Source: Datisca glomerata (Eukaryota; Streptophyta; Magnoliopsida; Cucurbitales; Datiscaceae). Taken from it: a stretch of 64,000 nt of DNA. Of this stretch, positions 48,368 to 60,844 are shown piece by piece (position 1 is the first letter of the stretch; each line of letters starts with the position of its first letter). The position numbers and the translations under genes were made by a program. The notes under the pieces were generated by a model that saw only the letters and a list, made by a program, of their open reading frames with translations, had not been told where the DNA came from and made no database searches. The DNA is taken from positions 1,203,667 through 1,267,666 of the forward strand of contig QANY01000011.1 in assembly GCA_003255025.1 (NCBI GenBank). The letters are read 5' to 3'.

Positions 48368-48525
48368 GATTAACGCCCTCTCCTTCTCTCTCTATCTCTC
48401 TCTCGCTTTCGCTCTCGCTTTTGCTCTCTTTGAAACACACACTTTTAAGTATTCACCTCACTGCAAAAATAAAATATAAACTATGGAGTGGAGCAGGAGA
48501 CATATGAAGCATCCGCCATTACCAT

Positions 48526-48556
<31 letters not shown>

Positions 48557-48600
48557 GATTTCCATCCGTTTTATAATATTATTTCTAGTTTTCCATTCTC
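48368..48600 (-). promoter_or_regulatory. ALDH 5' leader and core promoter
   Basis: Directly upstream of the start codon (48375-48430) is a pyrimidine/purine tract of TCTCTC and CGCTTT type, common in plant 5' leaders. A TATA-like GTTTATATTTTATT lies on the gene strand at about 48467-48480, roughly 105 bases from the ATG. Farther upstream is an (ATA)n microsatellite. Confidence 0.45.
48528..48556. repeat. (ATA)n microsatellite in the ALDH promoter region
   Basis: About nine perfect AAT/ATA triplets. Such tracts are often polymorphic in length. Confidence 0.9.
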
Positions 48601-48760
48601 AAAGGTAGACAGAGAGGCATGACTTACCAAATAAAAGATCACCAAACCAGTGTGGGCGCCAACCAGTGGAAAGATACGACAAGATTTGGAACGAACGCCA
48701 AAGCTGACGATAGGAATGATTCCTATTTTTTCGTCTCTGTGTGTCTGCATTTTGTATGCG

Positions 48761-48768
48761 CCACGTGG
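48761..48768. promoter_or_regulatory. G-box (CCACGTGG) upstream of ALDH
   Basis: Perfect palindromic CCACGTGG about 395 bases before the ALDH start codon, between it and the DREB-like gene. CACGTG cores bind bZIP and bHLH factors, and with flanking CC/GG they serve as ABA-response elements. Function here is inferred from position only. Confidence 0.4.
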
Positions 48769-49059
48769 TAGTCTTATCTGCCATCTTCGACTTGAAAATA
48801 TCCAAAACCGTCGCTTGGATTTGACGTATAATCTCCCTCTGAATGCCCATAAAATAATGTTAAAAATGACGGCCTGTAGAAGTAGATTTTATTTTGAGAA
48901 AAATTTAATTTACTTTCTTAAAATTTCTTAAAATTTGATTAGTCGATTTATACCTATAAACTATTTTTTTAACATTAATTATCCTTCCCTTCCCCCGTTA
49001 ACTTCGTTAAAATCTAACAGAGTTTCTTAATCACATTAATTCCGTTAAAAAAACAGTAA

Positions 49060-49629
49060 TTAAACTAATTTACACAACAAAAAAAACTGAAGACATTGCA
49101 GCCTCTGCCCCCATATAGAATCATCAAAGCTAAAGCTCATATTCCTCCAAATTCCTTCAATCCCTTCTTCTTCAATCTGACCAAACTCCGTTTTCTTCTT
49201 CTTCTCCACTTCTTCTACTTGAGACTCATCAGAAAAAGACGTCACTTCCTCAATACTACCGTAAAACTGAGTTTCATTACTTGACGAGAAAACAGAGCCT
49301 GATTTTTGCAAAATTTGAGATGGGGCTTTTCCCATCTGGGTATTTGCGGATTTTCCTGGAAGGTTGAGTTTTGCATCAGAGCCGTAGAGTTTACGAGCGG
49401 CGGAATCATAGACCAAGGCAGCTTCATGGGCAGTATCAAATGTGCCAAGCCAAAGACGTGCGCCTCTATTGGATTCACGTATTTCAGCTACCCATTTTCC
49501 CCAAGTTCTCTGTCTTACACCTTTGTAAGTACAACTTGCATTCTATGGGCCTCCTTTGCCTCTCATGCAACCTTTTCTTGAGCTTGCCTGTGCAGCCTTC
49601 GCCTGCTTCCTCTGCTGGCCATGATCCAT
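49060..49629 (-). pseudogene. DREB2D: DREB2D-like AP2/ERF transcription factor with a nonsense codon
   Basis: A single 190-codon frame runs from ATG 49629 to the stop at 49060. Residues 1-28 end in SSRKGCMRGKGGP, the basic motif of DREB2 proteins. Codon 29 is TAG (49543-49545) where this family has an acidic residue. The AP2 domain follows in the same frame ([41 protein letters not shown]) with the DREB-type Val and Glu kept. An acidic tail with [13 protein letters not shown] follows, as in activators of dehydration and heat genes. Two normally fixed AP2 positions are changed (EIREP to EIRES, ALAYD to ALVYD). After the TAG no ATG occurs before the end of the AP2 domain, so re-initiation would not restore it. 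Either a recent pseudogene or a base-call error; no frameshift is present. Confidence 0.8.
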
Positions 49630-51440
49630 GGCCTCCGATTTCAACACTCTTATTTTCAAGCAATCCAAGTGGGAAAGAAGGGTACTGAAGATGAAAAATC
49701 TAAACCTGGGATAAATAATAAGCTAATACGTATCGATGAAATGGTCTTTGATTCTACGTTTATATGACCGTAGCAGAGCCTGACATGAGGTTTTAGACTG
49801 AAACGTTGCTGTTTTGGTTGCTCGGTGAGCATCCAATTTTTGGCTTGGATCCACTTAAATTTTCTCTTGATTTCCGCTGATTACTGATTCAGTCTGTCAG
49901 GAGCATGAAGGGGAAGGGGAAGGGGAAATTTAGGGATTTAGAAATTATTTTGGGTTTTCTAATTTTTTGTGTGTAAATTAATCTAATTAGTGTTTTTTAA
50001 TGGAATTTATGTAATTAAAAAAATCTATTAGATTTTAATTGAAGGTAACAGGAGAGTTATAAATGATTAATTCTCATATATTTGAAGTTAAAAAAATAAT
50101 TTAAACGTATAAATAATCGTTTAAATTAAATTATTTATTTATTTTTAGATTATAAGGTTACGTGTGAATGTTATGCAATTTATGTCTAAGTTTTCAGGTT
50201 GTAAACATTATTATTTATTTCCACAGAAACTATCAAATCTTGATTAGTTTATTACTTTCTTTGAAGAGAAATTTATTAATAATCTGAAAGGAGATAAATG
50301 AATTAGCAATATATATATATATACCCATTCTTAGGTCTTAAAAAAAAGGCTTTTTGAGATGCTGCAATAGTCAGCTCTTGATTCGATGTGGATGGTTGTG
50401 TTATCCATCATTTCAGGAAAAAAATCTTCAATACTTACAACATATTATAAGAAAGACTCGAGAATAGAATATGCCTTAATGACCCATGAATTTCCATGAC
50501 TCCGATGGATGTTTTTGCTAGAATAGAGAATAATGAGATTATGGGTCAGTAAGGACAGGACAATCCTCCACTCCGACTGTTTTTTTTAGCTAAGAATGGA
50601 TATTTCTTGCTGTTTGTTGGAATTTCGATTTGGGATATCTTTGACCGATTGCATGTATCTTCATTATGATTAATAAGAAGAAAAATAGCGGAAGAATAAG
50701 AACTACTCAGAATAGATCCCCTACTCGAAGCCAAGAGTGGACATCATTATTATTTTAATCGATAGTAAAAAATTTTATGTTTTATATGTAACTTATACAT
50801 TGTTATTATAAAATCCGCATGTTTAGTTTTCCAGTGAGATCATATTTTGAACACAATTATTCTTTTCATTTTTTATTATTCTGAAAATTGTATGTAGCTA
50901 AAATTAATAATATAAGTTAATAAAAATAAGTACATTACTTACTAAATCATAAAAAAAAACTAAAGCAAATCAGAGTTTAAAACTTTTATATAGAATATTT
51001 GGATTTATTGACTTTTGGTTAATATTTATAGAAAATGATTCCAACCAAGAACTAATTAATAAATTAGAAATATATAACTAAAATAATTAATTAGAGATAT
51101 ATAATTAAAACAAATAAGATTTGAACGTCCATAAAATTTTTTATTTTTACTTTTTGTCTTTTGATGATGTCGCTTTGTTGTATGGTGTAACTCTTAAAAC
51201 TTCTTTTAAAAAGAAAAAATAAAGAATAAAAAATAACACTTTGAATCCAAACAGTTCACTAATTAGGTGTTCACCAGGGGCGCGTGAAACAAGTTGATAA
51301 CGTGAGCGAGGATACACTTGTTACTGCACTGCAAAGTGGGATACCCTATAAGTGAATGAGGTGGTCCATGGCTAAATATGACCCTATTTCTTTTACAGAG
51401 CTATAGTATATAATACAAAAGTACATCACTGCTGAAGACT
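49630..51440. other. Upstream region of the DREB-like gene and AT-rich spacer
   Basis: A TATA-like TTATTATTTATCC on the minus strand near 49708-49720 lies about 85 bases before the DREB-like ATG. A short (TA)n run is at 50310-50324. The rest, to 51440, has no recognisable gene. Confidence 0.4.
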
Positions 51441-51449
51441 TAATCAGTG

Positions 51450-52140
51450 ACGAGAGGGAGTTGGAGAGGTCCAGCAGTCAGACCCTCCAGAAAGGTGAAC
51501 GTTCATGAAAACAAGGGAAGGCGACCTCTTAGGCCTTTAGTGCTAACCCTGTATCAACTGAGTCTAGTCCCACGCTCTCGAGCAGGAGAGAATGTAGATT
51601 TTACGACCAAGAGAGAATAGATTTACAATGTGATCAAGGATTGAAACAAGTTGAAGTAACCCTGAGTAATAAGAACCTTTGATGAGAAGAGGGATACAAC
51701 CAAGTATTGCATGTACCATCACGACTTAGGGCATACCATAGTGGCGTGTTTTGAGCTCAGAGAGAAAATTGAGTCATTATTTCAAAGAGGGCACCGCTTA
51801 TGGTAAGCACAAAGAACATAGGAGAAAGGAGCCCTTAGACAAGAAGTTAGTCCTGAGAGGCTGATAGCGCTCCGGGGAACTTTGGTAGAAGTTCCCCATC
51901 TTACCACCAAACTGGTCAAGTTCATAGTTACAAAATGCACTTAGGTCTATAAGGCCATCCTCGACCACCCTGTATTACCAAATTCAAAGTTGTGTCCTCT
52001 ACTTACCATCAGGTCATGAAGTTCCACCCCACGGGTGAGGAATAGTTCGAGGGGACTGTAGAACAACTAGGGAATCTTATGCGACCGCCTTGAAAGAGAA
52101 AAAAGAGATGGTGGCAATGATTAGTAGTTCGCCTGACGAC
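51450..52140 (+). pseudogene. Tat-type Ty3/gypsy, gag end and protease-linker remnant
   Basis: Coding traces on the plus strand lead into pol. RGDCRTTRESYATALKEK (about 52048-52100) is the characteristic link between protease and reverse transcriptase in plant Tat elements, preceded by a degenerate SILDHP..LLT stretch at 51950-52010. Frames are broken throughout. The 5' LTR and most of gag are not recognisable, so the element is 5'-truncated or too decayed to see. Confidence 0.6.
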
Positions 52141-52159
52141 TAGCTATGAGAGAACCAGT

Positions 52160-55100
52160 GGAGCCTCTAGAAATGTTCACCCTCACTCCTGAGCACCAAG
52201 ATCGGGTGATTCTAGTCGGGTCATTGATGACCCCTAAGTAAAAGGAAGAGCTGACATTTTTCCTCTAAGAAAACAAAGACATCTTCGTCTGGACCCACGA
52301 GGATATGTTAGTATCGGTCCTAGGATCATCGTCCATCGCTTGAAAATTGACCCAAAGTTCAAACCCACTAGTAAAAAAAGGATAGTGTCAATATGACCAG
52401 GGACAAGACCATCAATTAGGAAGTAGAAAAATTGCTCACAATTGGATTCATTAGAGAAGTTCATTACCCAAAGTGGTTGGCCAATGTCGTGGTAAAAAAA
52501 AGTTAACTGGAAGTGGAGTGTCTGCATCCAACCTAAATAAGGCTTACCCCAATGATAGCTTCTCCCTCCCTAGAATAGACTAACTGGTCGATGCCACAGT
52601 TGGGCATGACTTTCTCTGTTTCATTTACGCCTACTCAAGGTATAACCAGATTCTAATGCATTCACCTGAGCAGGAAAAAACTTCCTTCTTCATGAGTAGA
52701 GGAACCTATTGCAATATTGTGATTCTCTTCAAATTCAAGAATACTAGAGCTACTTACTAGAGGCTGGTGAACAAGGTATTTTTAGAGCAGATAACGAGCA
52801 ATATGGAGGTGTACGTGGATGACATTTTTGAAGAGCAAGAGGTCTGCTGACCATATAACAAACCTGGTCGAAACCTTTGATAACTTGAAGAGGTATAAAA
52901 TGAAGTTGAACCCCACTAAGTGCATGTTCGGCGTCAGCTTAGGAAACTTTTTAGGTTTCATGGTCAATTAGAGGAGAATATAAGCCAGCCCAGATAAAAT
53001 CAAAGCTCTGCTCGAGATGGAACTAACCAAAACCGTCAAGAGGTCCAGTGTCTAACAGGTCGATAATGGTGCTTAACAGGTTCATTTCTAGGGCTACGAA
53101 CAAGTGCTTCCCTTTCTTCAAAATTTTGAGAAAGAACACATAGTTTGAATGGAATTAGGAGTATCAGCAAATCTTATTGGCCCTAAAAGAGTACATGGGG
53201 TCTGCCCCTTGTTTTCCAAAATACTATTAGGAAAGTTGATACCACTATACTTGGCTGTCTTAAAACCTATATTGAGTGTTGTGCCAGTTCGGGAAAGGGA
53301 TGATCATATTCAACTGCCAATATACTACATAAACGAAACCATGGTGAGGGAAGAAACACGCTACCCAGAGTTAGAAAAATGGCCATCACTCTTATAACGG
53401 CTGCAAGAAGACCCCGACCCTACTTCCAAGTGCATTCCATTATTGTCTTGACAAACCTCCGTCTCAGAGCAGGTGCTCTAAAAGCCTGAGACCTTAGGGC
53501 GGATGGCTAAGTGGTAAATTGAACTTTGTGGATTTGAACTCTAGTTCATACCAAAAACTGTCATCAAAGGCCAGGTCATAGCAGACTTCATCGCAGACAT
53601 GACCCCGAATGGTAAAGGAAAAATCATGATAGGGGATGATGATGTATGTGCCTTGTACGTGGATGGGGCCTCTAACGAAAAAGGAAGCGAAGCTGGCCTG
53701 TTGCCTTTATCTCTTGACCAATCCTGAATCGAATATGCTTTGCGATTCAATTTCAAAGCTTCTAACAATGAGGCGGAGTACGAAGCATTACTAGTTGGCT
53801 CAAAGTTTGCTCAATCCATGAACGCGAGAACCCTAGGGATTCATAGCGATTCACAGTTACTAGTGAATCAAATAATCAAAGAATATTGAACAAAAGGGGA
53901 CAACATGGCTAAATACATGAATTTAGATTCCCTGGTGAAATTAGCTTCGACATTCTACTCATAGACCAGCAAGGCGGTCCTAGTGGAGTACGTTGCCTAG
54001 CCGATCATAAGCGCCACGAAATACTGAAAACCAACAGAGCTAGTAAAGCCCTCCTCGATGATGCTTATACTCAGGTGCCTGTGGGACGGGGTTTTGCCAA
54101 CAGACAGAAAGGAAGCGAGGAAGTTACATCTTAGCTCCGCAAACTACCTGATCATGAATGATGATTTGTTCAAAAGAGCATTCACCTACCCCTACCTGAG
54201 ATGCACCAACCCCGATGAAGCTCTCTATGTCATGAAGTACAAAGAGCGCTACACCACAAGCTTAAAAGACAAGGGTACTATTGGCCCACCATGGTTCTCG
54301 ACACAAAAAAATTTATGAAAAATGTGACAACTGTTAGAGGTCTGTGAATGTCCCCCATCAACCGCCAAAGCTGCTCACCTCCATATCCAGCCCAAGGCCC
54401 TTTTGCTCAGTAGGGTGTAGATTGGATTTGGACCTCTACCCATGGGGAATGGGCATAATAAGTTTGCCATTGTCGACATATATTACTTCACCAAATTGGT
54501 AGAATCATAACCAATGACCATAATAACCGAGCACGAGATAATAAAATTCATATGGAAAAATGTAATCTGCAGATTCGGTTTACCTCATACGATCATAAAC
54601 GACAACGGTAAGCAATTCAACAATGTCAAGTTTAATTGGACGTGCAAATAGCTCATGATCAAACATTACACTTCATCGCTAGCTCATCCTCAATCCGATG
54701 GCCAGGTAGAAGTGGTAAACAAGACAATCAAGCACAACCTCAAGACCAAACTAGAAAGCAAAAAAGGTCATGGGTAGACAAACTCACTAACATGCTCTTG
54801 CTTGCCGAATGACAAGCAGAATAACCATAGGAGAAACCCTGTATATGGTAGCATTTGGGACTAAAGCAGCAATTCTAGTGGAGATCAGGTCACCTTCTCA
54901 TAGAGTTTAGAATTATGATCTAGAGTAAAACATACTACAACTTTAGCAAAAGTTGGACAACCTGGAGATTAGGCAAACTTAATTAACGAGTCACACTAAC
55001 TGAATGCCTCTCAATACTACAACTCTAAAGCCAAGATACGTCAATTTAGACAGGGGACCTGCTCCTACAAAAGAGGAAGGAAACATAAGTATGAGCTTTT

Positions 55101-55232
55101 AAACCAAACTTGGAAGGACCCTATTTAGTAACAAAAGTGGTTCAACCATGAACATACAAATTGCAAGACCTAGAAGGGTGAATGGTAGCTCACCTTTGGA
55201 ATGTTGAGCACCTAAAGATCTACTTTCAATAA
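52160..55232 (+). pseudogene. Tat-type Ty3/gypsy pol with two RNase H domains
   Basis: Reverse transcriptase runs from about 52330 to 53040: LLTIGFIREVHYPKWLANVV, AYSRYNQILMH, the YVDD box at 52812-52823, and MKLNPTKCMFG. A first RNase H is at 53050-53560 (KVLRK, ETRYPELEKW). A second, archaeal-type RNase H at 53640-53960 has ALYVDGASNEKG, SNNEAEYEALL and IHSDSQLLVNQI, keeping the acidic residues; a second RNase H is typical of the Tat lineage. Integrase follows: the zinc-binding N-domain (54058-54318, LMNDDLFKRAF-like), the core (DWI, NKFAIVDIYYFTKLV, SSLAHPQSDGQVEVVNKTIK) and the C-end NLEGPYLVTKV to VEHLKIYF at 55232. Many stops and shifts. Confidence 0.9.
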
Positions 55233-55310
55233 TTGTATGATGTAACCAAATCACAAATTACCAATTAAAGAATTAAATAAATACTTCTAAAATGACGTGT
55301 TAAAGAAAAA

Positions 55311-55765
55311 ATTGATGTTTGGCATAACACTCTAGCTTGTCATATGAGTAAAATGACTCTAATCATAATAGAAATATCTGGATAGATGACAAAAGGGAAA
55401 AGAGATGTCTGACATAGCACTCTACCTTGCCAGATGAGTAAAGGGACTCTAGTCACAACAAAAATGTATGGCTAGATGTCAAAAGAAAAAAATGATGTAT
55501 GGCATAACACTCTAGCTTGCTAGATGAATAAAGAGACTCTAGTTAGAGTAGAAAATGTCTAACTAAAGGTCAAAAGGAAAAAAGTGATGTATGACGTAGC
55601 ACTTTGGCTTGCCAAACGAGTAAATGGACTCTAGTCAGAGAAAAAAATATATGGCTAGACATCAAAAGAAAAAAAGTAATGCCTGGCATATCATTCTAGC
55701 TTGTCGAACGAGTAAATGGACTCGAGTCAAAGTAGTAACGCTAGGCTAGATACCATAAAAGGAAT
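55311..55765. repeat. Tandem repeat, about 91-bp unit, five copies
   Basis: Units start near 55311, 55403, 55492, 55585 and 55677. They share GATGTATGGCATA.CACTCTA, GCTTGCCAGA.GAGTAAA, GGACTCTAGTCA and TGGCTAGA, followed by A-rich ends. The array lies right after the integrase end, in the 3' untranslated part of the Tat element. Confidence 0.85.
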
Positions 55766-56079
55766 TACAGCAAGTCAGAACGGCCAGACCTCCTACAAAG
55801 AGGGCACCCCTTGAAAAATCCTAAATGCCAACTCTGAGCTCGAAGCCAAAAGAGAAATTTACAGTAAGTCAGCCGGGTCAGACCTCATTCAAATGGGGAA
55901 CATTGAAAACAAACCTCTTCAAAAAATGGGCAATCCAACAGGATATAATAACAAGGCCAACCTCACTCCAAGTCACTGAAGATTCCTAAAGTAGCACAAG
56001 GTCAGCACTTGGGTGTTTAAAATAGTTAATAAGTTTAGCAAATGCCATTGAGTAAGGCCAAAGCAAGTAAGAATCGAGC

Positions 56080-56400
56080 AAGATTACTTAAATTGCATAT
56101 TTATGAAAAACAAAGATCAGAACTAAGCAGGATTACTTGACGTGAATATTTATGATAAGTAAGATCGAAGTCAGTGAAAACTGAATAGTGATCGCTTAAA
56201 CTGAATATTTATGTTCAGTAAATATCATAACGAAGCATGATTACTTGAAGTGAATATTTGTTAAGTGAGGTCAAAGTTAGTGAGAACTAAGTAAGGATTA
56301 CTTAAGTGAATATATATATTGAGTAACATCATAATTGAGTAAGGATTACTTAAATAAGTATTAGGTTCGAACTGAAGTTAGTAGGAACAAAGTTAGTAGA
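56080..56400. repeat. Tandem repeat, about 60-65 bp unit, five copies
   Basis: The words GGATTACTTAA.GTGAATAT and GAAGTTAGTGAGAACTAAG recur about every 60-65 bp with moderate decay. Confidence 0.7.
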
Positions 56401-56599
56401 ATAAAGCAAAAAGTATATAAGCAGACAAAGCTCTTGAGGAAAAAGTACTTTCCTTAATGAATAAAAATGAGCATATTAATGGAAAAGAAAAAAATTACAA
56501 ATAGAAAAGGAAATAATCCTAAGAGCTAAGCATCGGTGGTTCGGTCCCCGACTCAGCTAGCTCGGTAGGTAGGGGAGGAACCTCCTACTCAGGTTGACC

Positions 56600-59245
56600 C
56601 GAGGGTAAAGGAGGAGGAACCTCCAATCAAGGCTCTTCATGAGTAATTGAGGAAATGCTGGCCAACTTTGGAGCACTGGAGTAGGAGTCGAGAAAGAGTC
56701 AATTAACTAAGCAGGAGGGGAGGTGGTAGCTCGACACCTCGGGAGGTTGCACTAGGACGAGCACTAGGCGTCATGATTTTCTCATATAAGATATCTCGCC
56801 TAACCTCATCCTCTTAGGGGTAACAGCCAAACTTCCTCATCTTGAGGTGGACAATTGAGGAAACTAATGTCCCACTCAAGATGAGACTCCACGATCTTAA
56901 CCCTACAACTGTCATAGCCCATGAAGAATTCCTAAAGCAGAGTGTTCTTGTACTCGTCATATTCTTGAAGTCCTTCATGCCTTTGGCATGCCTCTCAGTC
57001 TAGCGGTCAGACCTTTCTTTTAAAGACGCCTCAGCCAAGCTCAGTTTCCGTAGAGCTTCCCTGTTATGACTCTCAGCCTGGTTCCAAGAGTAGACCTTCC
57101 GTGATAACTTCTCCTCCTAGGTCTTAGTCTTCTCCTTCAAGATTTTCTCCTGACAATAAAGGTTCATAATAGTCATCGCATTCGGCTAGACAACCCTTCA
57201 AATCTGAGCGAGAGTTGGTAACACATAACAACTCCTCCTTTGTAAAATCCAACTCCTCTTGTAGGCCCACAAAACCTACCTATAGCGACCCATAGCCTCT
57301 CGGCCTCCTGGAAAACCTTATTATAAGCTTGTGCGAGAGAGTCAAATTTCTTAGCTCCCCCTGAAGCTTAGCTTCAGCCTCAGAAAAATCTTAGGTGTCC
57401 TCACGCACCTGGTCCTCACAGCTCCCAAGATAAGTTAACATAGTCGAGTTGTAAGCAACGATTTATAAGAAGGCACCATATAATTATAAAACTAGAGTAG
57501 TAAGGAGATGAGCAAAAAATAGATAAAAGAGCAATGGAAGAATAAGTACTCATATCTAGGATGTGCTCTGTAAAGCCACATCCAGACCAGTCCCCTGCCT
57601 ATCGAGAAAGCGGTAACCTTTCTTGGGATTGGCGTGCTTGGACCACGAGTCCATCAACCTCTTCACCTCATTTCGAGCCTGAGCTTGAGGATCAGGTTGA
57701 TTAGTTCTCGTGGGCTTAGTAGACGTTATTGGGGCTTACGTGTTTGGCCAGCATAGGAGCCATGCCGATCAGAACTCGACTGAGCTGACCCACAAGATCA
57801 AGGTTGATTACCATCCTTGAAGGATGGGGTGATCATGATGCGATTCTAGTATAGCTCGAGTACTCAACAGCACAGATCCTGCCACCAGCTTGTTGATGTC
57901 CTTGCTCTAGAGTAAGAGAATGAGTGGTTTTCTTGGATAAGGAGTAGAGATCGAGTACCTAATAGCACTGTGGCTGCCACGATCTTGTTGTGCCTTCAGT
58001 CTACAGTAAGTCAAGGAGTGGATTTCTTGGGCAAGGCCACAGTGGGCAGAGGCACTTGGGCAGAGGAGCAACTGCCAGCGAAAGCATTATGCATTGGAAT
58101 ATGGCAGATAGGAGGAGCAAATTAGTTGAAGGAGGAGATTTTGGAGGCTTCTTTTTTCATCTTTGACTGCCCCAACTTTTAAGCTCTTATCTCCTTAATA
58201 TTCTGGGCCTTGATAGAACCAATCTCTTTCTTGGACTTCTTAGAAGGAGGTGCATCCTCGGCCATTCCTGAACTCACAAAGGAACGTCACAAGGTCTGCG
58301 AGAAGTAAATTCTTCCTGCTAAAGCTCTGCGCCACAATAGTCACTGTTATTCGAGCTCGACTCCTCTGATTGGACCTCAACCAATGGCTTAACTCCGATG
58401 TCCTTTAGAGGGTACAACCCAACTCAGTTAGAGACTTGGGAAACGTGCGCACATTGTAGGCCCTCTCTTCAATCTCGGCCAACTTAAGTATCCGAGACTG
58501 AAGGTGCGCATGAAATTTCTTGGGCTTTTTTCTTCCCAACTGCACATACAAGACAAATCGTGAGTATCCAGACCAAGCACGAGCAGTCTCCCCTCCCATG
58601 CGATTCAATTTTACCTACAGTCTTAAAGGCTCGGGGAATGCGAATGGTCAACCCTAGATCTCCTAGTAGATTCTCCAAGTCCTCGGAGATCACAAATCAG
58701 TTGTCCTTTCAGGATAGCACTAATGACCCTATCAATCCCTGAGCACGACTACTTATTTTAGACCGCTCCTAGTCTCGGGGAAGAGCTCCATCACTCTTGC
58801 TTTTGGAGGGAGTCTTCTAGCGGGAACATAAAATAGAATTCATCTACCGTGAAGTCCTCATCGTAATACAGTTTCCAGAGAACCCAACACCCGATCAAGC
58901 TCCTCCAAAAATTGGGTTGAAGCTGAGATAAGGCAATCCTCGTGGTAGAAACCACTCCCTAAGGAAGGGATGTAGAGGAAGCTTCAGCCCGCACTCCAAC
59001 ACTGCCAAATACAAAGTAATGCCCCCATGCATTTTAATGATTAATTCACATTCTTCTGGCAATTTTAATTGGACGTACTCAAGGATGCGATACACCATCC
59101 TGGCCGCGACCAACTCCTCCTCAATTAAAAAAGAAGGGTACTCGTCAACACCCCAATGCTCGACGGTCCTACTCAAACTAGTACCCCATCCCAAAATCAG
59201 CACGGGGGTCCATGACTCCACGACCATAATCTGCATGATAGTTTT
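56600..59245 (-). pseudogene. Antisense ORF of the Tat element (Transposase_28-like)
   Basis: On the minus strand, opposite to pol, the frame at 58895-59245 reads LIEEELVAARMVYRILEYVQ, LPLHPFLREWFLPRGLPYLS and FNPIFGG, the pattern of the putative plant gypsy-type transposon proteins (Transposase_28 family). Further blocks in shifting frames are LYYDEDFTVDEFYFMFPLED (about 58800-58880), DLGLTIRIPRAFKTVGKI (58610-58680), and near 56870-56960 GYDSCRVKIVESHLEWDISF, which resembles the C-terminal end of the same family. An antisense ORF between integrase and the 3' LTR is known for several Tat elements. Its biochemical role is not established. Stops and frameshifts are numerous. Confidence 0.65.
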
Positions 59246-60844
59246 CCCTCTTCCTATAATCAATAAAATCCATGAAACTCCTATACATAACATAAAATAA
59301 ATAGAAAAAGATAGCGACAACAATGGTAAAAAACTAAAAAAAAAAAGATGAGAGCCTACCACATGAAACTCAATGACAACGGAAATCAGCTGAAAGGTAG
59401 TAAGCTGACGGTGACATGAAGCCCCAACGTAAATTCCCTAACGACCAAAGAGGTGAAAACACCTCAATTAATGAGGTTTGCGAAAAAAGGAAGCACAAAA
59501 AGGATCGAGAGAAGGCAAGGCGATGAAGATGAGATGAGAGAAATTAAGACAAGGGGGTTCTGGGAATAAGGAAGCAAAGCACGAAAAAGGAATGATGCAA
59601 CCATCTATTTTTATAAGCCTAATTTAAGGGACAATTGTGACCGTTGAAGTAATCTAAGAACAAGAATTGCTACCTCGCGAACGAATGATATAAGCTCAGG
59701 AACCCAAATGTCACTTCACGCATCCGTTGACATGACATGAGAGGCTTCGATACCAACCGCTACAAATCTCCCTCTCCTCATCAGACGCCTTGAATGTCAT
59801 CATTACCATGAGTCCCAAAGGGTGGCTAAATTCAAATTTTGAGAAAGAAGTTTAAGCGTGCAGGGGAAACTGTCTCAAAAGGTGCTTTAGCATTTAATAC
59901 GCTCAAAATGAGCATTCTAAAAATCTTTGTATCCCTACAAGTACAAGCTATTCGAGCTCAGATCTCTCAAACTCTCTAATACCATAATTACAGCTTGAAA
60001 ATAGTTGTAGAGAAAGTTATCACACCTGAACGGCCTAAATTCGTGTCGGCTCCTCGACTAGTGGAAACTATTGCTGGTGCTTCCTATGAACTAATAGGAC
60101 TACGACACATGTTTTTCTCCCTTGTATAAGAACCTCTAGAGATTTTGGTCAGAGCCCTCAACCAGTCAGTTTTGACAAAGCTCCCTCTGGAACAGGACAT
60201 AAAGGCTAATCGCCCCAACCAGAGCTGTAGATTGGTAAATACAAACTAAGAGCTCCGAAGTGGAATCACCCTAACATGAACTACGTAAAACTAAGAGCTT
60301 AGGAACCAGCAAGTTGGAGTCCCTTACTAGGCAGCTCGGGAGGTCACACATTCACATCACCTTAATCATTAACAGTCGAAGGAAAGTGATTGAACCTACG
60401 ACTTGACAGTCTAATCATCAACCACAACGTCAGACAAAGCTCCCTCATGTCACCCCAATCCCTCCTTTACACTAGTTCGATGTACATCAATATTAAATAC
60501 CTTCTCATTTACGTCAGCTCAGAGAACAAAGACATTAAATGTCACCCCTTACTTTCTCATAAGAGTAAAATGTCACATCATTTGAGTTTCTCCCACACGC
60601 CTCGCCAAGGTGAGACCTCGGGTATAAATACCCTCTCCAACCCAAGCAAAAGGGAAGCTCACTTAAGACTTATAGAACCTCTGTGATAAAAATACTTCTA
60701 CACTTATGACTTATTCATCGAAGGCCCTTAGCCGAGGCAAGCACTCCCGTTCATCTTTGTTGTTTGGGCTCTTTCATCTGTGGTAAGCGGGTTTACAGTC
60801 AATCATCGTAGGACACATGTAATGTTGAGATTTTGGCATCAACA
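59246..60844 (+). repeat. 3' untranslated region and 3' LTR of the Tat element
   Basis: A TATA box (TATAAATA at 60623-60630) sits in a more GC-rich block. The stretch closes with GGCATCAACA at 60844, an LTR-type end. The LTR start is not certain and probably lies near 59400-59700. No matching 5' LTR was found in the window. Confidence 0.5.
60623..60630 (+). promoter_or_regulatory. TATA box of the Tat LTR
   Basis: TATAAATA in the context GGGTATAAATACCC, about 220 bases before the LTR end. This is the usual U3/R layout. Confidence 0.55.

Noticed and set aside
48599..48850. 83-codon frame between ALDH and the DREB-like gene
   Set aside because: Lies in the promoter region; no conserved domain or exon-like features.
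53500..53540. tRNA-like words (GGCTAAGTGGTAAATTG, GGATTTGAACTC)
   Set aside because: They lie within Tat pol coding sequence and no cloverleaf can be formed.
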